Origin: Bog-473 sp963809825
GTDB taxonomy: Bacteria > Actinomycetota > Acidimicrobiia > Acidimicrobiales > RAAP-2
DNA: 64,000 nt
Direction: 5' to 3'
NCBI GenBank assembly: GCA_963809825.1
Contig: CAWELJ010000003.1
Coordinates: forward strand, 248,001 to 312,000
The notes under the pieces are model-generated. The model was not told the origin of the DNA. It made no database searches and worked only from the letters and a program-made list of their open reading frames with translations. Of the stretch, positions 20,916 to 29,825 are shown one piece after another. Numbering within the stretch: the stretch's first letter is position 1; each line of letters starts with the position of its first letter. The translations under genes were made by a program, and so were the position numbers.

Positions 20916-21710
20916 ATGATCCTCGATCGATTCCTCGTCACCGACCAGGTGGCCGTCGTCACCGCCAGCGGGCGCGGCATCGGCGCCGGCGCCGCCGTCG
21001 CTCTGGCCCAGGCCGGAGCGGACGTCGTCCTGGCCGCCCGGACCGAAGACCAGCTGCGCGAGGTGGCCAAGCAGGTGGAGGCGGCCGGGCGGCGCGCCGT
21101 CGTCGTGCCCGGCGACCTCACCGATTTCGACCTCATGGCCTCACTGGCGGAGAGGGCGTTCACCGAGTTCGGCCGTCTCGACATCGTCGTGAACAACATG
21201 GGCGGGACCATGCCGCGCCCCCTTCTCGACACCTCACCCCGCTTCCTCGAAGAAGCCTTCCGCTTCAACGTCTCGGCCGGGCACGCCCTCGTACGGGCGG
21301 CGGTGCCGCGCATGCTCGAAGGCGACCACCCCGGGGGCGCCATCGTCAGCATCTCCTCGGTGATGGGGCACGTGGCGGGCCGCGGGTACCTCGCCTACGG
21401 CACCGTCAAGGGCGCCCTCGAGCAGTACACCCGCCTCGCCTCGCGCGACCTGGCGCCGCGCATCAGGGTGAACGCCATCGGGGTGGGCTCGACCGCCACC
21501 TCCGCGCTCGACATCGTGATGTCCTCCGACGAGCTGCGCACCGCCATGGAGGACGCCACCCCGCTGCGACGCCTCGGGCAGGTGGACGACATCGCGGCGA
21601 CGATCCTCTACCTGGCCTCCCCCGCCGGCTCCTACGTCACCGGCAAGGTCATCGAGGTCGACGGCGGGCTGCAGTCTCCGAACCTCGAGTTCCCCATTCC
21701 CGATCTCTAA
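20916..21710 (+). CDS. SDR family oxidoreductase
   Basis: 264 residues. VTASGRGIGAG is the cofactor loop (an A where many have TGG), NNMGG replaces NNAG, the catalytic residues are SISS and YGTVK, and the C-terminus has SYVTGKVIEVDGGL. The close start of the next gene (12 nt, with AAGGAG) indicates one transcript with the DapB-like dehydrogenase. This pair recurs in mycobacterial lipid/steroid type loci, but the substrate is unknown. Confidence 0.85.
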   Translation: MILDRFLVTDQVAVVTASGRGIGAGAAVALAQAGADVVLAARTEDQLREVAKQVEAAGRRAVVVPGDLTDFDLMASLAERAFTEFGRLDIVVNNMGGTMPRPLLDTSPRFLEEAFRFNVSAGHALVRAAVPRMLEGDHPGGAIVSISSVMGHVAGRGYLAYGTVKGALEQYTRLASRDLAPRIRVNAIGVGSTATSALDIVMSSDELRTAMEDATPLRRLGQVDDIAATILYLASPAGSYVTGKVIEVDGGLQSPNLEFPIPDL

Positions 21711-21722
21711 GGAGCTGCCGTC

Positions 21723-22787
21723 ATGCCATACCGCGTCGTGCAGTGGGCGACCGGCAACGTCGGACGCCACACGCTGGCCGGCATCGATGCCCATCCGGAC
21801 CTCGAACTGGTCGGCCTCTTCGTGTCCAACCCCGACAAGGTCGGCCGGGATGCCGGCGAGCTGGCCGGACTCGGACGGAGCCTCGGCGTCACCGGCACGA
21901 GCGACGTCGGCGCCTTGCTCGCGCTCGAGCCGGATTGCATCGTGCACACCGCCATGGCGGACGACCGCCTCGGTGAAGCGGTGGCCGACCTCGAGCGCTT
22001 CCTGTCCGCCGGTATCAACGTGGTGTCGTCGGGGCCGGTGTTCCTCCAGTACCCCGAGCCGGGCGACCCCATGGCCACCCCTCTCATCGCCGCGGCCACA
22101 CAGGCCGGCGTGTCCCTCTTCGTCAACGGCGTCGACCCCGGGTTCGCCAACGACGCCCTGCCCCTGGTGCTCTCGGGCATCTCGGAGCGGATCGAGGAGG
22201 TCCGCTGTTCCGAGGTGCTCAACTACAACACCTACAACCAGCCGATGGTGCTCTTCGACATCATGGGGTTCGGCCGCGACCTCCACGACGTCCCCATGCT
22301 GCTGATGCCAGGCGTCCTGACGATGGCCTGGGGCAGCGTCGTGCGGCAGATCGCAGCGGGTCTCGGAGTGACCTTGACCGGCGTGACCGAGTGGTACGAG
22401 CGCGAGGCCGCGCCGGAGGACTTCGAGATCGATGCCGGCACCATCAAGGCCGGAACCGCCGCGGCGCTGCACTTCGAGGTGAGCGGCATGGTCGGTGACC
22501 GGGCCGTCGTCGTGCTCGAGCACGTCACCCGCCTGCGCGACGACCTCGGCGCAGCATGGCCCCAGCCGGCCGGGCAGGGCTGCTACCGGGTCCAGATCAG
22601 CGGCGAGCCCGACTACACGCTCGACCTCCAGCTGATGGGCAGCGACGGCGACCACAACACGGCCGGGCTCAAGGCGACCGCCATGCGCCTCGTCAACGCG
22701 GTGCCCGCCGTGATCGGCGCCGCACCCGGGCTCGTCACCGCGCTCGACCTCCCGCTGATCACCGGACGGGGCCTCGTCGCCACCTGA
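21723..22787 (+). CDS. DapB-like N-terminal dehydrogenase (amine/amino-acid dehydrogenase-like)
   Basis: 354 residues. The N-terminal Rossmann fold YRVVQWATGNVGRHTLAGIDAHPDLELVGLFV is the pattern of proteins annotated as dihydrodipicolinate reductase-like, which include 2,4-diaminopentanoate dehydrogenase. GINVVSSGPVFLQYP and VNGVDPGFANDALPLVLSG continue the family. The lysine pathway enzyme DapB is shorter and differs, so this is not a biosynthetic dapB. Reaction unknown; NAD(P) dependent oxidoreductase likely. Confidence 0.75.
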   Translation: MPYRVVQWATGNVGRHTLAGIDAHPDLELVGLFVSNPDKVGRDAGELAGLGRSLGVTGTSDVGALLALEPDCIVHTAMADDRLGEAVADLERFLSAGINVVSSGPVFLQYPEPGDPMATPLIAAATQAGVSLFVNGVDPGFANDALPLVLSGISERIEEVRCSEVLNYNTYNQPMVLFDIMGFGRDLHDVPMLLMPGVLTMAWGSVVRQIAAGLGVTLTGVTEWYEREAAPEDFEIDAGTIKAGTAAALHFEVSGMVGDRAVVVLEHVTRLRDDLGAAWPQPAGQGCYRVQISGEPDYTLDLQLMGSDGDHNTAGLKATAMRLVNAVPAVIGAAPGLVTALDLPLITGRGLVAT

Positions 22788-23212
22788 GGATTACCCGCCG
22801 CTGGACCGGATATGGCCCGGGCTGAAGGCCATGCAGACGTAGTTGAGGGGTGGGAGCCGAGAGGGGAGGGGTCAGGGGAGACCCGAGGTCCCGACCCCCA
22901 CCCCCATGGGATTCCCTGCCTGAATTTTACATGAGATTGGGCTGAGATTGAAGGGGAGTCACGCCTCAGAAGGTCGACCCGTGGGTGCTCCCTGTACTGC
23001 GCCGGGCTGGGTATCAGCCCACATTTCTCTGCAAACCCACGGTTCCGGGTGCCCATGACCTGGGGATACGGAAGGACGGGCAGCTGGAGCGGGGGGTCCG
23101 TCCCGGGTCGTCGCGGCAGACCGGTCCGAACGGTCCAAATCCTCGCCCAATTCACAGGCGTTGCAGAATGGGCGAGCCACACCGACCCGACCACCGAGCG
23201 CCCGACCGGGCC
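22788..23212. other. Intergenic region, no gene found
   Basis: 425 nt between a rightward gene and the 3' end of a leftward gene. It contains no ORF with genome-like codon use. A local AT-rich patch near 22925 holds a direct repeat TGAGATTG at 22932-22939 and 22943-22950, an 11-nt period (one helical turn). GC-rich inverted fragments (GGGGTC ... GACCCC, about 22868-22903) may act as terminators. No tRNA-like structure seen. Confidence 0.4.
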
Positions 23213-24931
23213 TCAGGCCGACGAGGCGACGCCCACCACCGGTTGGTTGAGCGCCTGGCCCCCCATGGAGCCGAAGAAGGCGGCCTCCCCGTAGTTGAAG
23301 ATGCCGCCGTCGGACGCGGCCAGCCAGTAGCCGCCACCGTCGGGCGTGGCCGCCATGCCGACGATGGGCCGGTTCAGCGGCTGGCCGCCCGTGGAGCCGA
23401 AGAAGCCGGCGTCGCCATAGTTGAAGATGCCGCCGTCGGACGCCACCATCCAGTAGCCGCCCCCGTCGGATGTCGAGGCCATGCCCACCACGGGTTCGTT
23501 GAGCGGCAGCGAGCCGGCCGAGCCGTGGAACGTCGCGTCGCCGTAGGTGAAGATCCCGCCGTCGGAGGCCACCAACCAGTAGCCGCGGCCCGTCCCGCTC
23601 GGGGCCATGCCCACGATGGGCCTGTTGAGGGGCTGCCCGCCCCGGGAGCCGTAGAACGCGGCGTCGCCGAAGCTGAAGATCCCGCCGTCGGTGGCGACCT
23701 CCCAGTAGCCGTTGCCGTCCGGCGTCGGCGCCATGCCGACGATGGGCGCGTTCAGCGGATGACCACCCATGGAGCCGTGGAAGGCGGCATCCCCGTAGTT
23801 GAAGATCCCGCCGTCGGAGGCCACCAGCCAGTAGCCCTTCCCGTCATGCGTCTTCGCCATGCCCACGATCGGCCGGTTCAGGCGCAGGGAGCCGGTCGAG
23901 CCGTAGAACCCGGCGTCGCCGAAGCTGAAGATGCCGCCGTCGGTCGCGACGAGTCGGTAGCCGTGGCTCGAGATCCCGCGCAGCGGGACGTTCTGCGTCC
24001 CGTTCGGACCGTGCACCACCAAGGTCGCGCTGTAGTTGCCGACCGACGGCGGCGTGAGGAGGACGGGGACGCTGCACGAGCTCCCCGCCGCGAGATTGCA
24101 GCCGCCCGACTGGAGCTGGAACACGCCCTGACCGCCGCTCAGGGACACCGAGACGTTCATCGCTTCGCCCGAGGCCCACAGCTGGACCGACGACAGGTTC
24201 CCCGTCCCCGGCAGCGCCGATATCGGCGGTGCGGACACGCCCACCGGGAGGTTCGGCGTCACGTTCGACCAGGTGTAGTACGGGGCGTCCTTGGTGTCGC
24301 CCCCCACGAGGAGCTGCACCGTCCCCGGGTTCCACCCGGCTCCCATGAGCAGCGGCGCGGCGTAGCTGCCGAGCGTGATGTCGCGGTGGGCCCAGCACAG
24401 CGGTGCACCCGGTGCGGAACACCCCGAGTTCACACCGGGCCACCCGTCCTGGTACATCCACATGATCATCGAATCGAAGATCGACGACGTCGAGGAGTAG
24501 GTGGCGCCGCCGCCGTTCGCATAGGGCGGGAAGCTCGGGTCCCGGCCGGTCGCCGCTCCGGCCTGCGCCAGCGCGTCCAGCGGCGCGGCGAGGCCCGCGA
24601 CCGGGGCGAGCCCACGGTCGACGCGCTCGAGGTTGGTCAGGACGAAGATCTGCTGCTGCGGCGTCAACGACGAGAAGTTCGTCGGCAGGCTCATCGGGCT
24701 CACGCCCTCGGCCTGGCGGTCGCCATCGATCGTGGCCAGACCCGCCGGGCAGGACGGGTTGGGCTGGGCGACGCTGCCGCACGGCCCGCTGTACCCCGGC
24801 GGCGGAACGACGTTGGCAGGTGGGTTCTGCGGCGGGACGATGGCCGCGCCGGCCGTGTCCGGATGCACCAGCGGCAGGTAGGACGCCGCCATCACGATCA
24901 CCATGCATGCCCCGCGTCGTGCAACCGTCAT
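23213..24931 (-). CDS. Secreted protein with six 42-residue GYW/DGGIF repeats
   Basis: 572 residues. An N-terminal signal peptide (MTVARRGACMVIVMAASYLP...) is followed by a region with LTPQQQIFVLTNLERVDRGLAPV, reminiscent of a CAP/SCP-type domain (about 85-240), then an Ig-like segment (about 250-323). Residues 324-572 are six tandem repeats of 42 residues, consensus GYWLVASDGGIF-FGDA-F-GS-G-LN-PIVGMA-TPDG. These repeats decorate many exported proteins of Acidimicrobiia and probably form a beta-propeller or solenoid for surface binding. The start has GAGGAGG 4 nt upstream. Monocistronic. Function unknown. Confidence 0.75.
   Translation of the reverse strand: MTVARRGACMVIVMAASYLPLVHPDTAGAAIVPPQNPPANVVPPPGYSGPCGSVAQPNPSCPAGLATIDGDRQAEGVSPMSLPTNFSSLTPQQQIFVLTNLERVDRGLAPVAGLAAPLDALAQAGAATGRDPSFPPYANGGGATYSSTSSIFDSMIMWMYQDGWPGVNSGCSAPGAPLCWAHRDITLGSYAAPLLMGAGWNPGTVQLLVGGDTKDAPYYTWSNVTPNLPVGVSAPPISALPGTGNLSSVQLWASGEAMNVSVSLSGGQGVFQLQSGGCNLAAGSSCSVPVLLTPPSVGNYSATLVVHGPNGTQNVPLRGISSHGYRLVATDGGIFSFGDAGFYGSTGSLRLNRPIVGMAKTHDGKGYWLVASDGGIFNYGDAAFHGSMGGHPLNAPIVGMAPTPDGNGYWEVATDGGIFSFGDAAFYGSRGGQPLNRPIVGMAPSGTGRGYWLVASDGGIFTYGDATFHGSAGSLPLNEPVVGMASTSDGGGYWMVASDGGIFNYGDAGFFGSTGGQPLNRPIVGMAATPDGGGYWLAASDGGIFNYGEAAFFGSMGGQALNQPVVGVASSA
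23216..23962 (-). repeat. Six tandem coding repeats of 126 bp
   Basis: The 3' part of the secreted protein gene consists of six in-frame 126-bp units, the last truncated by the stop codon. Units diverge mainly at codon third positions and at a few residues (for example FSFGDA versus FNYGDA), so they look maintained at protein level rather than recently expanded. Confidence 0.8.
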
Positions 24932-25059
24932 TGGCCTCCTCTGCCTCTCGATAAAACGTGCGAGTGTTCCAGGTCGACGACCCTCGAACCAAGCACCCCA
25001 GGTCAGGGGGTGGAGACCTCCAGGTTGGCGCGCCGGGCGCGACGGAGGTGGGACCCTGC

Positions 25060-25524
25060 TTACGAGTAGCGGGCGGCCCTGGTCCCCGGTGGGTTGTGGG
25101 TGCCGGGGACCGCATCGGGATTCTCGACGCAGACCTCGGACTCGAGTCCGTCGGGGTCCCGGAAGAAGATGCTGAGCATCGGGCCGAAGTCGGTGACGAA
25201 GTCGTCCGCCGCGCCACGGGCCATCAGCCGCTCGCGGATCGTCTCGAAGGCGTCGACGGATGCCGCCTGCAGGGCCAGGTGGTCGAGGCGGCCGCGCCCG
25301 AACATCGGCGTCTGGCGGTCGGCCTCGGTGTTCCCGTCCACCTGGAACACGTTGAGCTCGGCCCAGTCGCCGATCTTGATGATGGAGAGCCGGGGGCCCT
25401 TGCCCTCGGGGAACTCGGAACCGTCGCGGAGGATCTCCGCGTCGAAGACGTCGCGGTAGAAGTCGTTCAAGCGAGAGGCGTCGTGGGTGAGCACGGCCAC
25501 GTGGTTCAGTCCCTTCAGCAGCAT
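25060..25524 (-). CDS. VOC family (glyoxalase/dioxygenase-like) protein
   Basis: 154 residues. LKGLNHVAVLTHDASRLNDFYRDVFDAEIL is a first beta-alpha-beta-beta-beta module with a metal-type His, and RLDHLALQ plus IFFRDPDGLESEVCVENPD carry the usual second His and terminal Glu. The ATG at 25524 follows AGGAAGGA; an upstream extension of the frame to 25587 lacks a site. Likely a metal-dependent lyase, dioxygenase or resistance-type protein; no substrate indicated. Confidence 0.8.
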   Translation of the reverse strand: MLLKGLNHVAVLTHDASRLNDFYRDVFDAEILRDGSEFPEGKGPRLSIIKIGDWAELNVFQVDGNTEADRQTPMFGRGRLDHLALQAASVDAFETIRERLMARGAADDFVTDFGPMLSIFFRDPDGLESEVCVENPDAVPGTHNPPGTRAARYS

Positions 25525-25652
25525 GGTGCGTCCTTCCTCGTAGTGGTTCCGATACACAATTCCCCCACAAGTCGGGCACCCGTGCACAACACACGCAAAA
25601 GACCTGGCGCACGCGGGTCAACTGCTTCGGTCAACCGGGCGACAACAACGGT

Positions 25653-26396
25653 GTGCCCACGACCGAGACGTCCACCTCGCGGCCTCGTCGCCGCCGGCCG
25701 GCCTCGGTCGCCGCCAGTGTCGTCGTATGGCTCCCGTTGCTCGCCGGCGCGGGCTGGGTGGCCGACGCCGCCGCGACAGCGTCGGCAGCTCCGGTGCTCG
25801 TGTCCGTCACCACGACAGGACCCGACGCTTCGGGCGGTGGCACTCCCACCTCGCTGCCGACCCCGGCGCCACCAGCCGCAACGGTTGTGCACGCCCCGGC
25901 CGTGTCCGGCGGACCTGGCGCATCCGAGGGCTCGGTCCAACAGACCATCGCTGTGTCCATACTGCCCGGGCCTTTGACCGTCTCTCCCGCCACCGAGACC
26001 GTGGCCCTGTCGCAGCTGCGCGGCTTCAACCGCGGGCTGCCCTTCTACCGGGGCCAGCTCTCGCCCGTGACCGTGGTGGATGCACGCGGGTCACTCGTCG
26101 GCTGGCGGGCCAGTGTCTCGTTGCAGGGCGTCGCCGGCGCGACCGCCGCGCAGCTCGCCCGCGCCCGCCTGTGCGCATCGGCCCACACGCCCACGATGGT
26201 GGCGGGGAATCCCAACGACGTCGTGCGAGGGGTCCCGCCCTCGTGCGCCGGGGTCGGTGGCACCGTCTCGGTGTTCTTCGCCGCCCCCCAGGGGGGTGGC
26301 GGGACCTACAGCGACACCGCCGACCTCACGCTCCTCGTCCCGGGCGGCACTCTGCCGGCGCAGGTGACGGCGTCGCTCGCCGTCGCCGTGCACTGA
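25653..26396 (+). CDS. Secreted WxL-domain-like protein
   Basis: 247 residues from GTG 25653. A basic N-terminus (RPRRRR) and hydrophobic stretch (SVAASVVVWLPLLAGAGWVADAAATASA) form a signal peptide. The C-terminal half has SPVTVVDARGSLVGWRASVSLQG, the form of the first WxL motif (VTV-D-RG---GW), and beta-rich sequence to the end (TYSDTADLTLLVPGGTLPAQVTASLAVAV). WxL proteins bind peptidoglycan and work with DUF916 proteins; a DUF916-like gene ends at 858. The second half of the WxL signature is weak, so the call is tentative. Confidence 0.55.
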   Translation: MPTTETSTSRPRRRRPASVAASVVVWLPLLAGAGWVADAAATASAAPVLVSVTTTGPDASGGGTPTSLPTPAPPAATVVHAPAVSGGPGASEGSVQQTIAVSILPGPLTVSPATETVALSQLRGFNRGLPFYRGQLSPVTVVDARGSLVGWRASVSLQGVAGATAAQLARARLCASAHTPTMVAGNPNDVVRGVPPSCAGVGGTVSVFFAAPQGGGGTYSDTADLTLLVPGGTLPAQVTASLAVAVH

Positions 26397-26552
26397 CCGC
26401 AGCCTTCTTCCGTCCTCCCGCCACCGGCGCCGCCTGCGCCGGCCCCGTCGACGCCGTCGGAATTTCCCGGCCGGGCGTGTCGAGAACGCTCCCACAGCTC
26501 CGACTCCCTACCGAGTGCGCCACCCGGGCGCCGGAGAAGGAAGGATGGAGCC

Positions 26553-26954
26553 ATGCGATTCATGCTGATGCAGAACTACGGGGGTGTGGAGGCCGACTGC
26601 GCTCCGATGGACCAGTGGAGCACCGAGGAGGTCCAGGCGCACATCGAGTTCCAGGTCACCCTCAACCGCCGTCTCGAAGAGCTGGGTGAGCTCATCGACG
26701 CGCAGGGTCTGGCGGGGCCGGACCAGGCCCGCATGGTCGTGTCCGACGGCACCTCGGCGCCTCTGGTGACCGACGGCCCGTTCCCCGAGTCCAAGGAGCT
26801 CCTGGCCGGCTACCGCATCGTCGAGGTCGATACGACGGAGCGGGCCGTGGAGATCGCGGCGGAGATCTCGGCCGCGCCGGGCCAGGGCGGCGCACCCATC
26901 CGCCAGCGCATCGAAGTGCGCCAGGTCATGAGCGCCCCCGACCCCGAGGTGTGA
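26553..26954 (+). CDS. YCII/DGPF-domain protein
   Basis: 133 residues, strong site GAAGGAAGGATGGAG before ATG. MRFMLMQNYGG, VVSDGTSAPLVTDGPFPESKELLAGYRIVEV (the DGPF motif as TDGPFPESKE) and a final ...EVRQVM identify the DGPF subgroup of YciI-like proteins. These are small ferredoxin-like fold proteins almost always encoded next to ECF42 sigma factors, as here (GTG of the sigma gene overlaps this stop). The biochemical role is unknown; a partner or sensor for the sigma factor is suspected. Confidence 0.9.
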   Translation: MRFMLMQNYGGVEADCAPMDQWSTEEVQAHIEFQVTLNRRLEELGELIDAQGLAGPDQARMVVSDGTSAPLVTDGPFPESKELLAGYRIVEVDTTERAVEIAAEISAAPGQGGAPIRQRIEVRQVMSAPDPEV

Positions 26955-28180
26955 CCGACCACACCGGCGTCGAGGGTCTGCTGCGTCAGCTCGCCCCGCA
27001 GGCCCTCGGCGCCGTGGTCCGCCGCTACGGGCACTTCGCGGACGCCGAGGACGCGGTACAGGAGGCACTGGTGGCCGCTGCCGCGTCCTGGCCCGCCGGT
27101 GGCGTCCCCGACCACCCGCTCGCCTGGCTGGTGCGCGTCGCCTCGCGCCGCATGACCGACCTGTACCGCAGCGACGAGGCCCGGCGGCGGCGGGAGGATG
27201 TCGCCGCGTCGTGGTCCAAGGAGCCACCCGATCCGGCCAAGGGACAGGACGACACCCTCGTCCTCTTCTTCATGTGCTGCCACCCCGCGCTGGCGCCGTC
27301 GTCGGCCGTGGCGCTCACGTTGCGCGCCCTCGGCGGACTGAGCACGAGGGAGATCGCCGCCGCCTTCCTCGTTCCCGAGGCGACGATGGCGCAGCGCATC
27401 AGCCGTGCCAAGCGCACGCTTGCTGACGGCGGCGCGTCGTTCGCACTCCCCGACGTCGCGGCCAGGACGCCGCGCCTCTCGCTCGTGCTCCGTGTCGTCT
27501 ACCTCGTCTTCAGCGAGGGCTACGCGTCGAGCGGGGGTCCGGACCTGACGCGCCTCGACCTCGCCGCCGAAGCCATCCGGCTCGGCCGCCTGCTCCACGA
27601 GCTGCTCCCCGACGAGCCCGAGGCGACCGCGCTGCTGGCACTGATGCTGCTGACCGAGGCCCGCCGTCCGGCGCGCACGGCGGGCGACGGCGCCCTCGTC
27701 GCGCTGGCCGACCAGGACCGCGCTCGCTGGGACCGCACCCTCATCGCGGAGGGGACCGCACTGGCCGGCGCCGCGCTGGAACAACCGCCAATCGGCGAGT
27801 ACGCCGTGCAGGCCGCCGTGGCCGCGCTGCACGACGCGGCACCCCGCTACGAGGACACCGACTGGGAGCGGATCCTCTCGCTGTACACCGTGCTCGAGCG
27901 CATGACCGACAACCCGGTGGTGCGGTTGAACCGGGCGGTCGCCGTGGCCATGGTGCAAGGACCCGACGCCGGTTTGGCGCTCGTCGACGAGCTGGCTGAG
28001 TCCGGCGCGCTGGCGCGCTCGCACCGGGTCCACGCCGTGCGGGCCCATCTCCTCGAGCAGCAGGGCGACACCGCGGCGGCGCGGGTGGAGTACGTCACCG
28101 CGGCCGCGGGCACCGACAACCTGCGCGAGCGTGACTACCTGACCCTGCGGGCCGCTGCGCTCAAAGACCGAGCCATGTGA
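26951..28180 (+). CDS. ECF42-type RNA polymerase sigma factor with TPR-like C-terminal extension
   Basis: 409 residues. Sigma-2 region (VVRRYGHFADAEDAVQEALVAAAASWPAGGVPDHPLAWLVRVASRRMTDLYR), sigma-4 (LRALGGLSTREIAAAFLVPEATMAQRISRAKRTL) and a long C-terminal helical domain (YLVFSEGYASSGG..., LNRAVAVAM, YVTAAAGTDNLRERDYL). This is the ECF42 layout, where the extension replaces an anti-sigma factor as the control module. It is translationally coupled to the DGPF gene. Confidence 0.9.
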   Translation: MTDHTGVEGLLRQLAPQALGAVVRRYGHFADAEDAVQEALVAAAASWPAGGVPDHPLAWLVRVASRRMTDLYRSDEARRRREDVAASWSKEPPDPAKGQDDTLVLFFMCCHPALAPSSAVALTLRALGGLSTREIAAAFLVPEATMAQRISRAKRTLADGGASFALPDVAARTPRLSLVLRVVYLVFSEGYASSGGPDLTRLDLAAEAIRLGRLLHELLPDEPEATALLALMLLTEARRPARTAGDGALVALADQDRARWDRTLIAEGTALAGAALEQPPIGEYAVQAAVAALHDAAPRYEDTDWERILSLYTVLERMTDNPVVRLNRAVAVAMVQGPDAGLALVDELAESGALARSHRVHAVRAHLLEQQGDTAAARVEYVTAAAGTDNLRERDYLTLRAAALKDRAM

Positions 28181-28192
28181 GCGCCCCTTACT

Positions 28193-29350
28193 TCAGCGCG
28201 GCGCGCGCGGCATGCCCAGCCCGATCATGGCGACGATGTCGCGCTGGATCTCGTTCGTCCCGCCCCCGAACGTGAAGATGGTCTGGCTCCGGGCCTGGTG
28301 CTCGAGCCGGCCGCGCAGGACCGCACCCGGGGAACCCTCGACCAGGTAGCCCGCCTGGCCGACCACCTCGAGCAGCAGCCGGTAGACCTCGAGGGCGAGC
28401 TCGGTGCCGTACACCTTGGTGGCGGACGCGTCGGCGGGGTTCAAGCCCTTGTCGGCGGCCCACGCCACCTTCCAGTTCAACAACTTCAGCACGTCGACCT
28501 TGGCATGCACCCGGGCCAGGCTGATCTGGGCCCACTCCTGCTCGAGCACCGTGCGCCCGTCCCGCAGGCGGTGCCCCTGGGCCCAGCGCCGCACCTCGGC
28601 CAGGCTCCGCAGCAGCCCCGAGGCCGGGCAGATGGCGACCCGTTCGTGGTTGAGCTGGTTGGTGATCAGCTTCCAGCCCTGGTTCTCCGCACCCACGAGG
28701 TTCGCCGCCGGGACCCGGACGTCCTCGTAGAACGTCGAGCTGGTGATGTCGCCCGCGATGGTGGACAGAGGGGTCCAGTGGAACCCGGGCGTGTCGACGG
28801 GCACGATGAACACCGACAGGCCCTTGTGCTTCGGGACGGCCGGGTCGGTGCGGGCGGCCAGCCAGACGTAGTCGGCGTACTGGATGGCGCTCGTGAAGAT
28901 CTTCTGGCCGTTGATCACGTACTCGTCCCCGTCGCGCACGGCCCGCGTCCGCAGCGACGCCAGGTCGGTGCCGGCCGAGGGCTCGGTGTAACCGATGGAG
29001 AAGTGGACCTCGCCGCGGAGGATGCCGGGGAGGATCCGCTCCTTCTGCTCGTCGGTGCCGAGGGCCATCAGGGTCGGGCCGACGCTGTTCAGGGTGAGCA
29101 GGGGCAGCGGCACGCCCGCCCAGTGCGACTCCTCGACGAAGATCATCTGGTCGACCGGGCCCCGGGCCTGACCGCCGTACTCGACGGGCCACCCGAGGCC
29201 CAGCCACCCGTCGTGGCCCATGCGGCGGATGTAGCGGGTGTAGGTCGGCTCGTCGAGGGACGAGCCCTCGACCTCTGCCACCAGGTCCTCGAAGTACGCC
29301 CGGAGCTCACGCTGGAGGTTCCGTTGCTCTGCCGTGAACTCCAGGTACAC
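28193..29350 (-). CDS. Acyl-CoA dehydrogenase
   Basis: 385 residues, GTG start. FAD-binding family: the N-terminal helical domain, YTEPSAGTDLASLRTRA (FAD/substrate loop), GQKIFTSAIQYADYVWLAARTD, and the C-terminal ...FTFGGGTNEIQRDIVAMIGLGMPR. The sequence resembles actinobacterial FadE proteins of the steroid and branched acyl type. It would oxidise an acyl-CoA at the alpha-beta bond, passing electrons to ETF. Convergent with the sigma factor gene, 12 nt apart. No partner subunit is adjacent. Confidence 0.85.
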   Translation of the reverse strand: MYLEFTAEQRNLQRELRAYFEDLVAEVEGSSLDEPTYTRYIRRMGHDGWLGLGWPVEYGGQARGPVDQMIFVEESHWAGVPLPLLTLNSVGPTLMALGTDEQKERILPGILRGEVHFSIGYTEPSAGTDLASLRTRAVRDGDEYVINGQKIFTSAIQYADYVWLAARTDPAVPKHKGLSVFIVPVDTPGFHWTPLSTIAGDITSSTFYEDVRVPAANLVGAENQGWKLITNQLNHERVAICPASGLLRSLAEVRRWAQGHRLRDGRTVLEQEWAQISLARVHAKVDVLKLLNWKVAWAADKGLNPADASATKVYGTELALEVYRLLLEVVGQAGYLVEGSPGAVLRGRLEHQARSQTIFTFGGGTNEIQRDIVAMIGLGMPRAPR

Positions 29351-29432
29351 CGTGGGCCTCCGGTCCGGTCGCGCGCCGGGCGCTGGTCAGCATTATGGCC
29401 GGACGGCCCGCCGACCTCAGCGGAAGCCGCCC

Positions 29433-29825
29433 CTACCAGACGGCGAGGCCCGGTGGGTGTCCGTGACGGCGCAGAATCCGATCCTTGGTGACGAGTCGCC
29501 ACCCGTGTTCGACGGCGGTGGCGTAGATGATCCGGTCCGCCGGGTCACCCGGAAACGTCGTGGGAAGCGACACCGCGGCGTCGGCAATCGCCGGGGAGAT
29601 CCCGATGGAGCGCACGTCGCGCGACAGCTCGTCGAGCCAGCTCCGAATCGAGATGCTCAGCTCGATCCGCTCGTGATGGGCCATCCACGCCAGCTCGTAC
29701 CACGAGATGGCCGACACGGCGAGATCGTCCGACTCCTCGATCGCGTTGGCGGCGGCCCGGCTGAGGCGCTCGGGTTCCGCAAACCACCAGTGCACGACAT
29801 GGCTGTCGAGGAGGATGGTCGTCAC
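29433..29825 (-). CDS. PIN-domain toxin (VapC family)
   Basis: 130 residues from GTG 29825, overlapping the antitoxin stop (GTGA). Acidic PIN residues are present: D7 in ILLDSHV, E44 in WYELAWM, and D94/D97 in GDPADRIIYATA. The family cleaves RNA (tRNA or rRNA loops) with magnesium when freed from its antitoxin. The pair follows the imuA'-imuB-dnaE2 operon on the same strand. Confidence 0.9.
   Translation of the reverse strand: MTTILLDSHVVHWWFAEPERLSRAAANAIEESDDLAVSAISWYELAWMAHHERIELSISIRSWLDELSRDVRSIGISPAIADAAVSLPTTFPGDPADRIIYATAVEHGWRLVTKDRILRRHGHPPGLAVW

Noticed and set aside
23216..23962. Possible CRISPR or satellite array because of regular repeats
   Set aside because: Period is 126 bp, units are in frame, diverge at third positions and encode a conserved 42-residue peptide unit.
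22985..25069. A 694-codon rightward frame with repeated segments (RHADDGPVQ-like)
   Set aside because: Its repeats are the mirror of the 126-bp coding repeats of the secreted protein on the other strand, which has a signal peptide and a strong ribosome site.
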